64,000 nt of DNA from UBA2428 sp002343545 (GTDB lineage Bacteria > Bdellovibrionota > UBA2428), in contig CALFZE010000015.1 of the NCBI GenBank assembly GCA_937952285.1, forward strand, positions 42,841 to 106,840, written 5' to 3'. A program made the position numbers and the translations under genes. The notes below the pieces were generated by a model. It was given only the letters and a program-made list of their open reading frames with translations, was not told the origin of the DNA and ran no database searches. Each line of letters begins with the position of its first letter. Position 1 is the first letter of the stretch. This document shows positions 18,176-25,744 of this stretch, in pieces.

Positions 18176-18640
18176 CTAAGTCGAAGCGCCGTCGATGCGC
18201 TCACGGAGACTGTCCAGGATACGGAGAAGCTCTTTGCGGTCGGACTCGGTCAGCTTTGAGAAGAGCTCACCCACGCGTTCCCGATAAGCGCAGCAGTCCT
18301 GGCCGAGGCCGCGCGGGGCCTGGGCGCCGATCTCGATGAGCGTGGCACGGCGGTCCGTCGGGTGGGCCTTGCGCACGGCGAGACCGTCTTTCTCGAGGGC
18401 ATCGACGAGGGCCGTGATGTTCGTCGCGGTGACGCCCAGCTGGTCCCGAAGCTCGGACATCATCTGCGGGCCCTTTTCCTGCAAAATCGCAAGGATACGC
18501 GTGCGCTGGGGACTCAGCCCCGTATCGCTCGCCTGGGCTTCGGCCCAACGCTGGAAGGCCGGCCAAAAGCTCCAAAAGCTGTCCACGAGACGGCATTTCG
18601 TCGATCCCGGGTTCTTCTTGTCTTCCTGCGTGGCTTTCAT
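18176..18640 (-). CDS. MarR-family transcriptional regulator
   Basis: 154 residues from ATG 18640 with AAAGGAG upstream. The winged helix-turn-helix spans about residues 45-110: LSPQRTRILAILQEKG, SELRDQLGVTATNITALVDALEKDGLAVRKAHPTDRRATLIEI, including the DRR wing tip. The C-terminal dimerisation helix carries Cys residues (QDCCAYRERV). A vicinal Cys pair in a MarR protein divergent from thioredoxin makes redox sensing attractive (inference). A 20-bp imperfect palindrome lies in the shared promoter region. Confidence 0.9.
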   Translation of the reverse strand: MKATQEDKKNPGSTKCRLVDSFWSFWPAFQRWAEAQASDTGLSPQRTRILAILQEKGPQMMSELRDQLGVTATNITALVDALEKDGLAVRKAHPTDRRATLIEIGAQAPRGLGQDCCAYRERVGELFSKLTESDRKELLRILDSLRERIDGAST

Positions 18641-18685
18641 CTTGGCTCCTTTCTTGAGCCTAGCACAAAAGAACTCCACTTTCTA

Positions 18686-18726
18686 ATAGTTCATATATTG
18701 ACTATCTATATCGGCAGCAATATACT
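18686..18726 (+). promoter_or_regulatory. sigma70-type promoter with overlapping palindromic operator
   Basis: TTGACT (18698-18703), exactly 17 bases, TATACT (18721-18726). The predicted transcription start falls at 18733, the first base of the small ORF. A 20-bp palindrome (18686-18705, 8 of 10 positions paired, ends ATAGT/ACTAT) overlaps the -35 box and is a candidate site for the divergent MarR protein. Confidence 0.75.
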
Positions 18727-18732
18727 GAATGT

Positions 18733-18831
18733 ATGAACAATGAAGAAACGAAGGATACGCAACGGGGAGGCGAGGCGAGCCTGCTTTGGCTGCTCGTGAC
18801 GGTCGCCCTTCACATCTTCTTGCTTCTCTAG
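18733..18831 (+). CDS. 32-residue leaderless membrane peptide
   Basis: ATG at 18733, stop TAG 18829-18831. The product has a hydrophilic N-half (MNNEETKDTQRGGEAS) and a hydrophobic C-terminal helix (LLWLLVTVALHIFLLL), so a tail-anchored inner-membrane peptide is likely. There is no ribosome site; the -10 box ends six bases upstream, so the mRNA probably begins with the AUG. The thioredoxin ribosome site AAAAGGAGA starts two bases after the stop. It could be a functional small protein or a translated leader that controls the operon. Confidence 0.6.
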   Translation: MNNEETKDTQRGGEASLLWLLVTVALHIFLLL

Positions 18832-18843
18832 AAAAGGAGACCC

Positions 18844-19179
18844 ATGGAAACCCGCGTGAAACCCGTGACGGACCAAGGCTTCGAGGCCGAAGTCCTGACC
18901 CAAGACAAAGTTCAGCTCGTCGACTTCTGGGCCGAGTGGTGCGGTCCCTGCAAACGCCTTGCCCCGACGCTCGAGACGCTCGCCGGCGACTTCGAAGGAC
19001 TCGTCGAGATCCGCAAGCTGAACATCGAGGAGAATCCCGAGACGACGGCGCGCTACGGGATCCAAAGCATCCCCACCCTGCTCGTCTTCCGCGGCGGCCA
19101 GATCGTCGATCGCATCGTCGGCGCCGTCCCCAAGGAACAACTCGAACGCAGCCTCTCGGCCCAACTGGAAAGGAACTGA
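18844..19179 (+). CDS. trxA: thioredoxin
   Basis: 111 residues with the WCGPC active site at 32-36, preceding VQLVDFWAE and the cis-Pro segment YGIQSIPTLLVFRGGQ. Length and motif spacing match classical cytosolic thioredoxins; there is no signal peptide. It carries a strong ribosome site (AAAAGGAGA, four bases before ATG). It follows the 32-residue ORF and precedes the aldo/keto reductase by five bases, so the three form an operon probably regulated by the divergent MarR protein. Confidence 0.95.
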   Translation: METRVKPVTDQGFEAEVLTQDKVQLVDFWAEWCGPCKRLAPTLETLAGDFEGLVEIRKLNIEENPETTARYGIQSIPTLLVFRGGQIVDRIVGAVPKEQLERSLSAQLERN

Positions 19180-19184
19180 TCGCA

Positions 19185-20264
19185 ATGGAACACCGTTACC
19201 TCGGACGCTCGGGACTTCGCGTTCCCGCCTTTAGCCTCGGCACCGGAACTTTCGGCGGCAAGGGCGAACTCTTCAAGGCTTGGGGAGCGAGCGACACGAA
19301 AGAAGCGACCCGCATGGTCGACATGGCCCTCGAAGCGGGCATCAACCTGCTCGACACGGCCGACATCTACTCGGGCGGTCTGTCGGAAGAGATCGTGGGC
19401 GAAGTCATCGCGGGGCGCCGCGATCGCTTCTTGATTTCGACGAAGGCGACCTTCCGCATGGGCGAAGGCCCGAACGACGTGGGTTCCTCGCGCTACCACC
19501 TGACGCGCGCGCTCGACGCGAGTTTGAAACGCCTCAAGACCGACGTCATCGACATTTACCACCTGCACGGGTTCGACGCGAAGACGCCCGTCGAGGAGAC
19601 GCTCGCCACGCTCGACGGCTTCGTGAAGGCCGGCAAGGTGCGTTACCTCGCGGCGTCGAACTTCTCGGGGTGGCACCTCATGAAGTCCCAGTCCGTCGCG
19701 GATCGCTACGGTTGGTCGCGCTACGCCGCGCACCAGGTCTATTACTCGCTCATCGGCCGCGACTACGAGTCGGAGCTCATGCCGCTGGCCCTCGACCAGG
19801 GCGTCGGCGCCCTCGTGTGGAGCCCCCTCGGGTGGGGCCGACTCACGGGCAAGATCCGGCGCGGGCAGCCGCTCCCCGAGCAAAGCCGCCTGCACAAGAC
19901 GAGCGACTACGGCCCGCCGGTTAACGGCGAGCATCTTTACCGCGTCGTCGACGCGCTCGAGGAGATCTCGCGCGAGACGGATCGCAGCGTCCCGCAGATC
20001 GCGCTGAATTGGCTGCTGGGCCGTCCGAGCGTGTCGAGCATCATCATCGGCGCGCGCAACGAGGATCAGCTGCGCCAGAACCTTGGCGCCATCGGCTGGT
20101 CGCTGAGCCCCGACCAGATCGCTCGGCTTATCCGTACTGGCACCAGGCCAACTTCGAGCGCAATCCCTCGCCCCTCGTCTGATTCCGGCCCCCCGGCTTC
20201 GCCGCCGTTTTTGTACCGAAAACGGCGGCGAACTCGCTCCCCCGCCTCCGCGGGTCTACAATGA
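19185..20264 (+). CDS. aldo/keto reductase with frameshifted C-terminus
   Basis: 359 residues as read. The AKR tetrad is present: Asp57 and Tyr62 (DTADIYSGG), Lys87 (LISTKATF) and His128 (IYHLHGFD). The NADPH-binding C-terminal segment SSIIIGARNEDQLRQNLGAIGW is also present. After DQIARL (about 20128) the frame becomes low-complexity, while another frame (20129-20182) encodes the typical family ending YPYWHQANFERNPSPLV and stop. About ten residues normally between these parts are missing, so a deletion removed them and shifted the frame. The catalytic barrel is intact; the tail is foreign. Confidence 0.88.
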   Translation: MEHRYLGRSGLRVPAFSLGTGTFGGKGELFKAWGASDTKEATRMVDMALEAGINLLDTADIYSGGLSEEIVGEVIAGRRDRFLISTKATFRMGEGPNDVGSSRYHLTRALDASLKRLKTDVIDIYHLHGFDAKTPVEETLATLDGFVKAGKVRYLAASNFSGWHLMKSQSVADRYGWSRYAAHQVYYSLIGRDYESELMPLALDQGVGALVWSPLGWGRLTGKIRRGQPLPEQSRLHKTSDYGPPVNGEHLYRVVDALEEISRETDRSVPQIALNWLLGRPSVSSIIIGARNEDQLRQNLGAIGWSLSPDQIARLIRTGTRPTSSAIPRPSSDSGPPASPPFLYRKRRRTRSPASAGLQ

Positions 20265-20280
20265 TCCCGAGGAGTCACGC

Positions 20281-21405
20281 ATGAATCGTTTCGCCGCCCT
20301 CGTTTTCACCTTCTTCTTTTCGGCCTGCGCGACGGGTCCCCGAACGGATCTTCGCCATCCTTCGGCGGCGGGGATCGCGGAACTGCTGGGCCCGGGCGAG
20401 AGCCTCCTGGCCGACGGACTTCCCGGCAACGAAGAAGATCGCGCGGTCCTCGAGTTCCACGAACGTCTTGACCTCGAGAACGCGGCGAACGTGCTCAAGC
20501 TCGCGAGCGGCGGGAGCTCTTGCTACCTGAAGGTCAAGGGACCCGACGCACGCTATCCGGCCGGGGCCTTCCTGACCGAGAACGAAGCGACCCACACCGA
20601 AACCGAGGTCGCGGCCTACCAGATCGCCCGTTGGCTGGGAGTATCGGACACCTTCGGGCCCGGCCGTCCTTACGAAGCCGGTCCGCGCGTCGCGGCCGCC
20701 TACGCCAAGCTCATCCGAGACGCGATCGCGGCGAACGCGCTTTCGTGCTCGCGCCTGAACGCCGACGTCATCCTCAAGCGACTCAAGCAACGTCCCGACG
20801 GCATCACGGGAATCTACAAACCGTTCGGCCCGCGTCCCTTCGACTGCGACGATCTGAACGGGGGCACTTTTTCGGCGAACGGCGGCACCGTCAGCACGCC
20901 GAACCCGAACGCGCAGCTTCACGCCTACCTCAAGGCGTCCGGACCGCAACCCGACGAGCGCCCGATCAACCTCGAGTGCATCCGAAAAGAGATGGGCAGC
21001 ACCAAGCGCAGCGCGCGGCTTTCCGATCTCTCGCGACAGCTCTCTTCGATTTACCTCGTCGACGCGCTGACCGGTCAATGGGACCGCTTCTCGGGCGGAA
21101 ATCTGCAGGTCGTTGAAGTGGGCGCCGACAGCTACCGTTTCGTTTCCTACGACAACGGCGGGGCGGACATCACCGGCGAATGGATTTTCACGGAGAAGCT
21201 TCAGCTCGGCGTCCTCGAGCGTTTCGACCCGAAGGTCCTCGTTCGACTGGAAGCCCTGCAACGCGAACTTTCCCCGACCCTCATGACTTCGCTCGGCGTG
21301 CGCGCGGAGCACCAAGCCGCCTTCGCCAAGCGGCTCGACGCCGTCCTCAAGCACATCGCTTCCCTCCGAAAACGCTACGGTCGGGGGATCTCCTTCGCCG
21401 GCTGA
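20281..21405 (+). CDS. lipoprotein with FAM20/HipA/PI-kinase-like catalytic motifs
   Basis: 374 residues. The signal peptide ends in the lipobox FSAC (Cys16). The downstream sequence fits the atypical kinase pattern: YLKVKG (Lys84 or Lys86), TETEVAAYQIARWLG (Glu109), then GIYKPF, a catalytic-loop-like DALTGQWDRFSGGN (Asp268, Asn274) and SYDNGGAD (Asp291, the metal-binding DFG equivalent). This combination of WDR...N and DNG is seen in FAM20-like and HipA-related kinases. Being a lipoprotein, it would act in the periplasm or on the surface, where ATP is scarce. Ribosome site GAGGAG; TACAAT at 20257-20262. Confidence 0.6.
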   Translation: MNRFAALVFTFFFSACATGPRTDLRHPSAAGIAELLGPGESLLADGLPGNEEDRAVLEFHERLDLENAANVLKLASGGSSCYLKVKGPDARYPAGAFLTENEATHTETEVAAYQIARWLGVSDTFGPGRPYEAGPRVAAAYAKLIRDAIAANALSCSRLNADVILKRLKQRPDGITGIYKPFGPRPFDCDDLNGGTFSANGGTVSTPNPNAQLHAYLKASGPQPDERPINLECIRKEMGSTKRSARLSDLSRQLSSIYLVDALTGQWDRFSGGNLQVVEVGADSYRFVSYDNGGADITGEWIFTEKLQLGVLERFDPKVLVRLEALQRELSPTLMTSLGVRAEHQAAFAKRLDAVLKHIASLRKRYGRGISFAG

Positions 21406-21421
21406 AGGGCTTTCGGGCATA

Positions 21422-22069
21422 ATGGCCGCGATGTCGCCCCTCGATAAGCTCATCTGTCTCGGAAAGAACTACCTCGAGCACGCCAAGGAACTCGGCGATG
21501 CCGTGCCCGAAAAGCCCGTGCTCTTCTTGAAGCCGCCCAGCGTCCTGCGCGCGGTCGAGCGTAACGACGAATCCATCCGTCTTTCGATCCCGGAAGGCCG
21601 GGGCGAACTCCACCACGAGTGCGAAGTCGTCGTGCGGCTCCGGCAGGGCGGCCAGAAGTTGAGCGTCGTCGAAGCGCTGAACGCCTTCGACGCCGTGACG
21701 CTCGGCCTCGACATGACCCTGCGCGAGGCCCAAGCCACGCTCAAGAAGCAGGGACACCCCTGGGAAATCGGCAAGGTCTTCGCGGACGCCGCCGTCCGGG
21801 GGCCCTGGTTGCCGGCGAGCGCGCTCGCCGAACTCGCGGACGAAGCCTTCACGCTCGCGATCAACGGTCGCGTGCGGCAGAGCGCGCGGATCGGCGAGCT
21901 GAGGCTGTCCATCGCCGAGAGCATCGCCTACGCGAGCGAGTACTTTCCGCTTTGCGCGGGTGACCTCGTCTACACGGGGACCCCGGCCGGCGTGGGCCCG
22001 GTCGTCTCGGGGGATCGCGGGGAACTTCGCTGGGGTCGGCACCTCGGTTACCGGGTCGAGTGGATTTGA
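21422..22069 (+). CDS. fumarylacetoacetate hydrolase-family protein
   Basis: 215 residues with the FAH fold signatures: ICLGKNYLEHAKELG at the start (KNY..H), PVLFLKPPSVL, HHECEVVVRL (the metal-binding E-x-E of HECE), then GLDMTLREAQ, KVFADAAVRGPWL and the closing GDLVYTGTPAGVGPV. Metal ligands Glu and Asp are therefore in place. Members include acylpyruvases and oxaloacetate decarboxylases; the short length fits the acylpyruvase branch. ATG 21431 is an alternative start. The next gene begins four bases downstream of the stop. Confidence 0.9.
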   Translation: MAAMSPLDKLICLGKNYLEHAKELGDAVPEKPVLFLKPPSVLRAVERNDESIRLSIPEGRGELHHECEVVVRLRQGGQKLSVVEALNAFDAVTLGLDMTLREAQATLKKQGHPWEIGKVFADAAVRGPWLPASALAELADEAFTLAINGRVRQSARIGELRLSIAESIAYASEYFPLCAGDLVYTGTPAGVGPVVSGDRGELRWGRHLGYRVEWI

Positions 22070-22072
22070 CGC

Positions 22073-22648
22073 GTGGGTGACTACGCCTCGCGAACTTTCG
22101 ACGAAGCGGAGCTCCTCGCGCTCGGCCCCCACGAGCTCGAGGAAGCCGAGTTCTACGATTGCGTGTTTCGGCGCGTGGATTTTTCCAAGGTGCCCTGGCG
22201 GGCGCCGCGCGTCGTGGGCGGGCGCTTCGAGGCGTGCAATCTCAGCAACGTCGATCTGCGTAACGCCGTTTTTCGCGGGACGACCTTCGAAGGGACGAAG
22301 GCCCTCGGCGTGAACTGGTGCGAACTACGCGCCTTCGAAAAGCCCGTCTTTCGGGATTGCGTGCTCGACTACGGCGTCTTTCAGGACCTTAGGCTCGAAG
22401 CGTTCGTCGGCACGGACTCGAGCCTGCTCGAGGCGGACTTCGCCGGCGCCAAGCTCGCCAAAGCCGACTTTTCGCGGAGTCGCCTGAACGGCGCCCTCTT
22501 TCGCGGCGCGGACCTGCGCGAGGCAAATCTGCTCGGAGCCGAAGGCTACGCCATCGATCCCACCGCGACGAAGGTGCGCGGGCTCCGCTGCCGCTTCCCC
22601 GAAGCCCTGAGCCTGCTCGCCGCGCTGGGCATCCGCGTCGAGCCCTAA
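22073..22648 (+). CDS. pentapeptide-repeat protein
   Basis: 191 residues from a GTG start. It contains repeated A(D/N)LXX-type units: FYDCVFRRVDFSKV, FEACNLSNVDLRNAVFRGTTFEGTKALG, FRDCVLDYGVF and LLEADFAGAKLAKADFSRSRLNGALFRGADLREANLLGA. This predicts a right-handed quadrilateral beta helix similar in size to Qnr/McbG-type DNA mimics, without proving that function. It is closely linked to the FAH gene and followed by a hairpin terminator. Confidence 0.85.
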   Translation: MGDYASRTFDEAELLALGPHELEEAEFYDCVFRRVDFSKVPWRAPRVVGGRFEACNLSNVDLRNAVFRGTTFEGTKALGVNWCELRAFEKPVFRDCVLDYGVFQDLRLEAFVGTDSSLLEADFAGAKLAKADFSRSRLNGALFRGADLREANLLGAEGYAIDPTATKVRGLRCRFPEALSLLAALGIRVEP

Positions 22649-22674
22649 GGCGTCAGGCTCGGCGCCTTTCTTAG
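22647..22674 (+). terminator. hairpin terminator between convergent genes
   Basis: AAGGCG (22647-22652) pairs with CGCCTT (22663-22668), then TTCTT. A nearby GGCGTC/GACGCC pairing could serve the convergent minus-strand operon. Confidence 0.5.
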
Positions 22675-22683
22675 ACGCCTTTC

Positions 22684-24549
22684 TTAGTACTCGCTGTTGG
22701 GTTGGTAGTTCACCGAGATCCGGTCGGTCGACTTGAGGCGCAGGACGAACTCGACGTCCGTGATGACGATGCTCCGGCCGTCGATCTCGTACTGGTCGTC
22801 GCGCACGATCGTCTCGCTACCGTCGGCGTGGACGACCTTCACGATCTGGTACTTCTTGCCCAAGGTCTCGAGCGTCAGCGGGAAGCGCGACTTCTTCTCG
22901 ACGAGCGTGAGACCGATGCTGTCGAGGAGCTCGGAGTAGTCCTGCGCGCCGATGTCGAGCACGAGACTGCCGTTGCCGACTTGCTCGGCGAGCTCGGCGT
23001 AACGCCAGCCCTTGTCGACGGCGCGGAGGCGCAGCCGCTCCGAAGTCGTGCTCACGTAGGATCCGCCGAACTTACGGTAGAAGGTCAAGTCACCCAGACG
23101 AGCGTCGCTCTCGAAGCGCGCCGTCTGCAGTTCTTCGATCGTGGCCTGTTTGGTCGGCGTGATCGCCACGACGAAGTAGTTGCTCGCGTTCCCCTCGAGC
23201 TTCGTGAAGAAGGCGTCGAGGGTCGACTTGGCTTCGGCCGTCGGGAGCAGGGCGCTTTCGCTCGGGCAAACGCCGACCGAGTAGCTCAGCCCTTCGACCT
23301 GGCGGACCGGACACACGGCCGGCTTCAGGGCGCAGTCGTTGATGCCGTCCGAGTTGAGGTCCTTGTCGCAGCAATAGGCGAACTGGGCGGGATCGGTCAG
23401 CCAGCTTCGCGTCGCCGCGGCGTCACGGCCCGGCTTCGTGTTCGACGCGACGAGCGATTCGACGTCGCAGCCGTAGTGGGTGTCCGGGGTGAAGTTCGTC
23501 AGGTCGTAGCCCACGCCGGGCGCCTTGAGCGTCTGGTCGTCTTCGTCGGTCAGGAAGATGATGCCCTTCAACGAGCCGGGGCGGAAGAACTTCGTGGCGG
23601 ACCCTTCGGCCTCGTTCTTATCGAGAAATTCCATGACCGATCCGATGCCCCGCTCCGAACCACCGCCGGCCGAACCGGCCGAGATGTTCACGGTGAAGCG
23701 ACGGACGAGCTCGTTCACCCAGGCGTCGTCGCCGGGCGTGCCCTCGGGCGGCTTGGTCTCGATGATGGCGTGGCCGGATCGCACGGTATCGTTCACGGCC
23801 GTGTTCACGCACTGGCTCACGGAAGACTGTCCACTCGCGGGATTCACGCAGCCCTCGATGCCCGTGTCGTCGGCGACGTCGCGGATCTTGCACTGCGGGC
23901 CCTTCACGTTAGGCGCCGTGTTCACGTCGTCCGCCAGGAAGTACGGCAGGCGCTCGACGCAGAGGCCCGCGACCGGACCGTCGTGGACGCCCGGCAAGAG
24001 CCGCGCGTAATCGGCGCGGCGACCCCAGCCCGGCACGAGATCCCGGTAGCGAATGCCCGTGGCAAAGATGCCCGCCAGCGACTCGTTGGGGTCGAGGCTC
24101 ACGCCGATGGCCTGCATACGGGCGAGCACGGGATCGTTCGAGGGCGTCGCGCCGGCCTGCATGCGACCGCTGATGTAGTTCGAAAGGTGGTAGGACTTGT
24201 ACCCCGCCGAGGTGCCCGAGAGCTTGCGCTCCACGTAGCCGTCCCAGATGACGTTCGCGATGTAGGTGTCCGTCGTGATGACGCCGATGCGAATGTCCCA
24301 GTAGGGTTTGAGGTACTTGCGGGCGAAACCGCCGAGCTTTTCGCGGAGCGCCGCCTGCGAGACGTCCATACTCGAGGAGTTATCGATGACCCACAGGAGG
24401 TCGATCTTCGTATTGATCTCCGTCGCCGACTCGAACGAAACTTCTTGCTGCTCGTAGCGGAAAGCGTCGGTGAGCTGCCCCGTGCAGGCGCCCAGCGCCA
24501 GCGTGGGCAGCAACACCCGTCCCGCGCGAATCAAACCCATGGTCGACAT
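22684..24549 (-). CDS. cglB: VWA-domain outer-membrane lipoprotein, CglB-like adhesin
   Basis: 621 residues. The lipobox LGAC gives Cys22. A von Willebrand A domain begins at about residue 48 (KIDLLWVIDNSSSM) with an intact MIDAS DxSxS (Asp56, Ser58, Ser60), continues with WDIRIGVITTDTY and contains GIIFLTDEDDQ. Several Cys pairs (GCDVES, FAYCCDKD, DCALKPAVC) indicate disulfides. The C-terminal 130 residues are beta-rich (FPLTLETLGKKYQIVKV). In Myxococcus xanthus CglB is a VWA lipoprotein that acts as the gliding-motility adhesin; this one is longer but lies at the end of an Agl/Glt-like operon, 38 bases after its last gene. Assignment as the functional equivalent is inference. Confidence 0.75.
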   Translation of the reverse strand: MSTMGLIRAGRVLLPTLALGACTGQLTDAFRYEQQEVSFESATEINTKIDLLWVIDNSSSMDVSQAALREKLGGFARKYLKPYWDIRIGVITTDTYIANVIWDGYVERKLSGTSAGYKSYHLSNYISGRMQAGATPSNDPVLARMQAIGVSLDPNESLAGIFATGIRYRDLVPGWGRRADYARLLPGVHDGPVAGLCVERLPYFLADDVNTAPNVKGPQCKIRDVADDTGIEGCVNPASGQSSVSQCVNTAVNDTVRSGHAIIETKPPEGTPGDDAWVNELVRRFTVNISAGSAGGGSERGIGSVMEFLDKNEAEGSATKFFRPGSLKGIIFLTDEDDQTLKAPGVGYDLTNFTPDTHYGCDVESLVASNTKPGRDAAATRSWLTDPAQFAYCCDKDLNSDGINDCALKPAVCPVRQVEGLSYSVGVCPSESALLPTAEAKSTLDAFFTKLEGNASNYFVVAITPTKQATIEELQTARFESDARLGDLTFYRKFGGSYVSTTSERLRLRAVDKGWRYAELAEQVGNGSLVLDIGAQDYSELLDSIGLTLVEKKSRFPLTLETLGKKYQIVKVVHADGSETIVRDDQYEIDGRSIVITDVEFVLRLKSTDRISVNYQPNSEY

Positions 24550-24587
24550 ACGTACCCCCCTTAAACGGACCTAGAGCGAGAACGAAA

Positions 24588-25616
24588 TCAGTGGCCCAGA
24601 CGCGCCGTTTTGCGGCCGGCGGCTTTCGCGCCGCAGGCTTCCGCTTCGACCGGCGCTTCGGCGCTCCACTTCGCGTAGGGCTCGGACTTGCGGTCCTCGT
24701 CGGTCAGCTCGCCGAAGGACGCGAGTTCGCGATCGAGCTGGCCCTGTTCGCGCGAGGATTCTTTGGAGCCGGTCCAGCCCAAAGTCGATTCCTCGGCTTC
24801 GGCGTCGGAGCCGGCGAGGGCTTCCATGAACTCGTCGCGCGGAATGACGCAGCTTTCGGCGCACTCGACCTTGCCGCGGCAGTAGCGGACGGAGACGAGC
24901 GAGTTCGGCTTGTTCAAACCGCCGAAGAGAACGGTTTTCTTGTCGGCGGCGAATTTCCAGGCGACCGGCACCCCGTCGACGCGCACGCACACGGACTTCG
25001 CGTTGACTTCGGCGTGGGCGAGCTCGACGCGGTTCTGCGCGTGCTTGAGGACTTCCTTCGAAGCGGCGCGGTACTCGAGCTTCACGCAGTCGGGTTCGAC
25101 CACGACCGGAGCGGCCACGACTTCGCTGGATTTTTCGGTCGGGATACCCGTCGCGGGAACATTCGTGACGGGAATACCGGACGCCGCTCCCGAAAGCGCG
25201 CCAGTAACCGAAGCGGCGCCGCCGGCCCCGACCATCGCGACATCCGCGCCGGCCCGTTCGCCCGGGGCCGTGGCTTCGGATCCTTCGACCTTGAGAGGGC
25301 CGCGCTCACGCTTGACCACGGCGCCGTCCATGGAGGGCGACGAGGCATCGGGCAACGCGGCGATCGCGCCCGAGAACGCGGGAGCGGGATTCACGCCTTC
25401 GTCCCAACGTGCCATCGGATGGAAGAGTTGGCGACCCGCGCCCGGGCCGCGAAGCGCGACTTCGCCGTTCGGTCTCGACACCTCACCTTGCGACGGGCGA
25501 GAGGAGAGATCCATCCGCTCGGACGGATTCGTGGAGACCCCACGGTAAACGGCAAAGCCACCGACGAAGAAAAGGCCGACGGCCGCGATGGCGCCCTGCT
25601 TGCGTGAAAATCCCAA
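24588..25616 (-). CDS. membrane-anchored periplasmic protein of the Glt-like locus
   Basis: 342 residues. One N-terminal transmembrane helix (about 8-26, AIAAVGLFFVGGFAVY) is followed by a long Ala/Pro/Gly-rich low-complexity region (about 30-170). A folded domain with four Cys comes next (PDCVKLEYRAASKEVLKHAQNRVEL, KSVCVRVDGVPVAWKF, VSVRYCRGKVECAESC) and a charged tail. The topology (cytoplasmic anchor, disordered spacer, distal domain) resembles TonB-like spanning proteins. It might correspond to GltF by position, but I see no sequence proof. It is separated from the GYF gene by 128 bases and from the VWA gene by 38. Confidence 0.65.
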   Translation of the reverse strand: MGFSRKQGAIAAVGLFFVGGFAVYRGVSTNPSERMDLSSRPSQGEVSRPNGEVALRGPGAGRQLFHPMARWDEGVNPAPAFSGAIAALPDASSPSMDGAVVKRERGPLKVEGSEATAPGERAGADVAMVGAGGAASVTGALSGAASGIPVTNVPATGIPTEKSSEVVAAPVVVEPDCVKLEYRAASKEVLKHAQNRVELAHAEVNAKSVCVRVDGVPVAWKFAADKKTVLFGGLNKPNSLVSVRYCRGKVECAESCVIPRDEFMEALAGSDAEAEESTLGWTGSKESSREQGQLDRELASFGELTDEDRKSEPYAKWSAEAPVEAEACGAKAAGRKTARLGH

Positions 25617-25694
25617 AATGTGCTCCCTTCAGATGTCTCATGCCCAGTGCGCGTACATCCAAGGGTTTGGGCGCCAAAATGTCGTTATCCCTAG

Positions 25695-25711
25695 TCTAAG
25701 CCGGGCTTAGA
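25695..25711. repeat. perfect 7-bp-arm palindrome in motility operon gap
   Basis: TCTAAGC, three bases, GCTTAGA. It lies in the 128-base gap between the GYF-domain gene and the membrane-anchored protein. It may be a regulator site or a processing hairpin; no T tract follows on either strand. Confidence 0.4.
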
Positions 25712-25744
25712 TCTTCAGGGAAGTTAAATGCTGGTAAAGACGGC

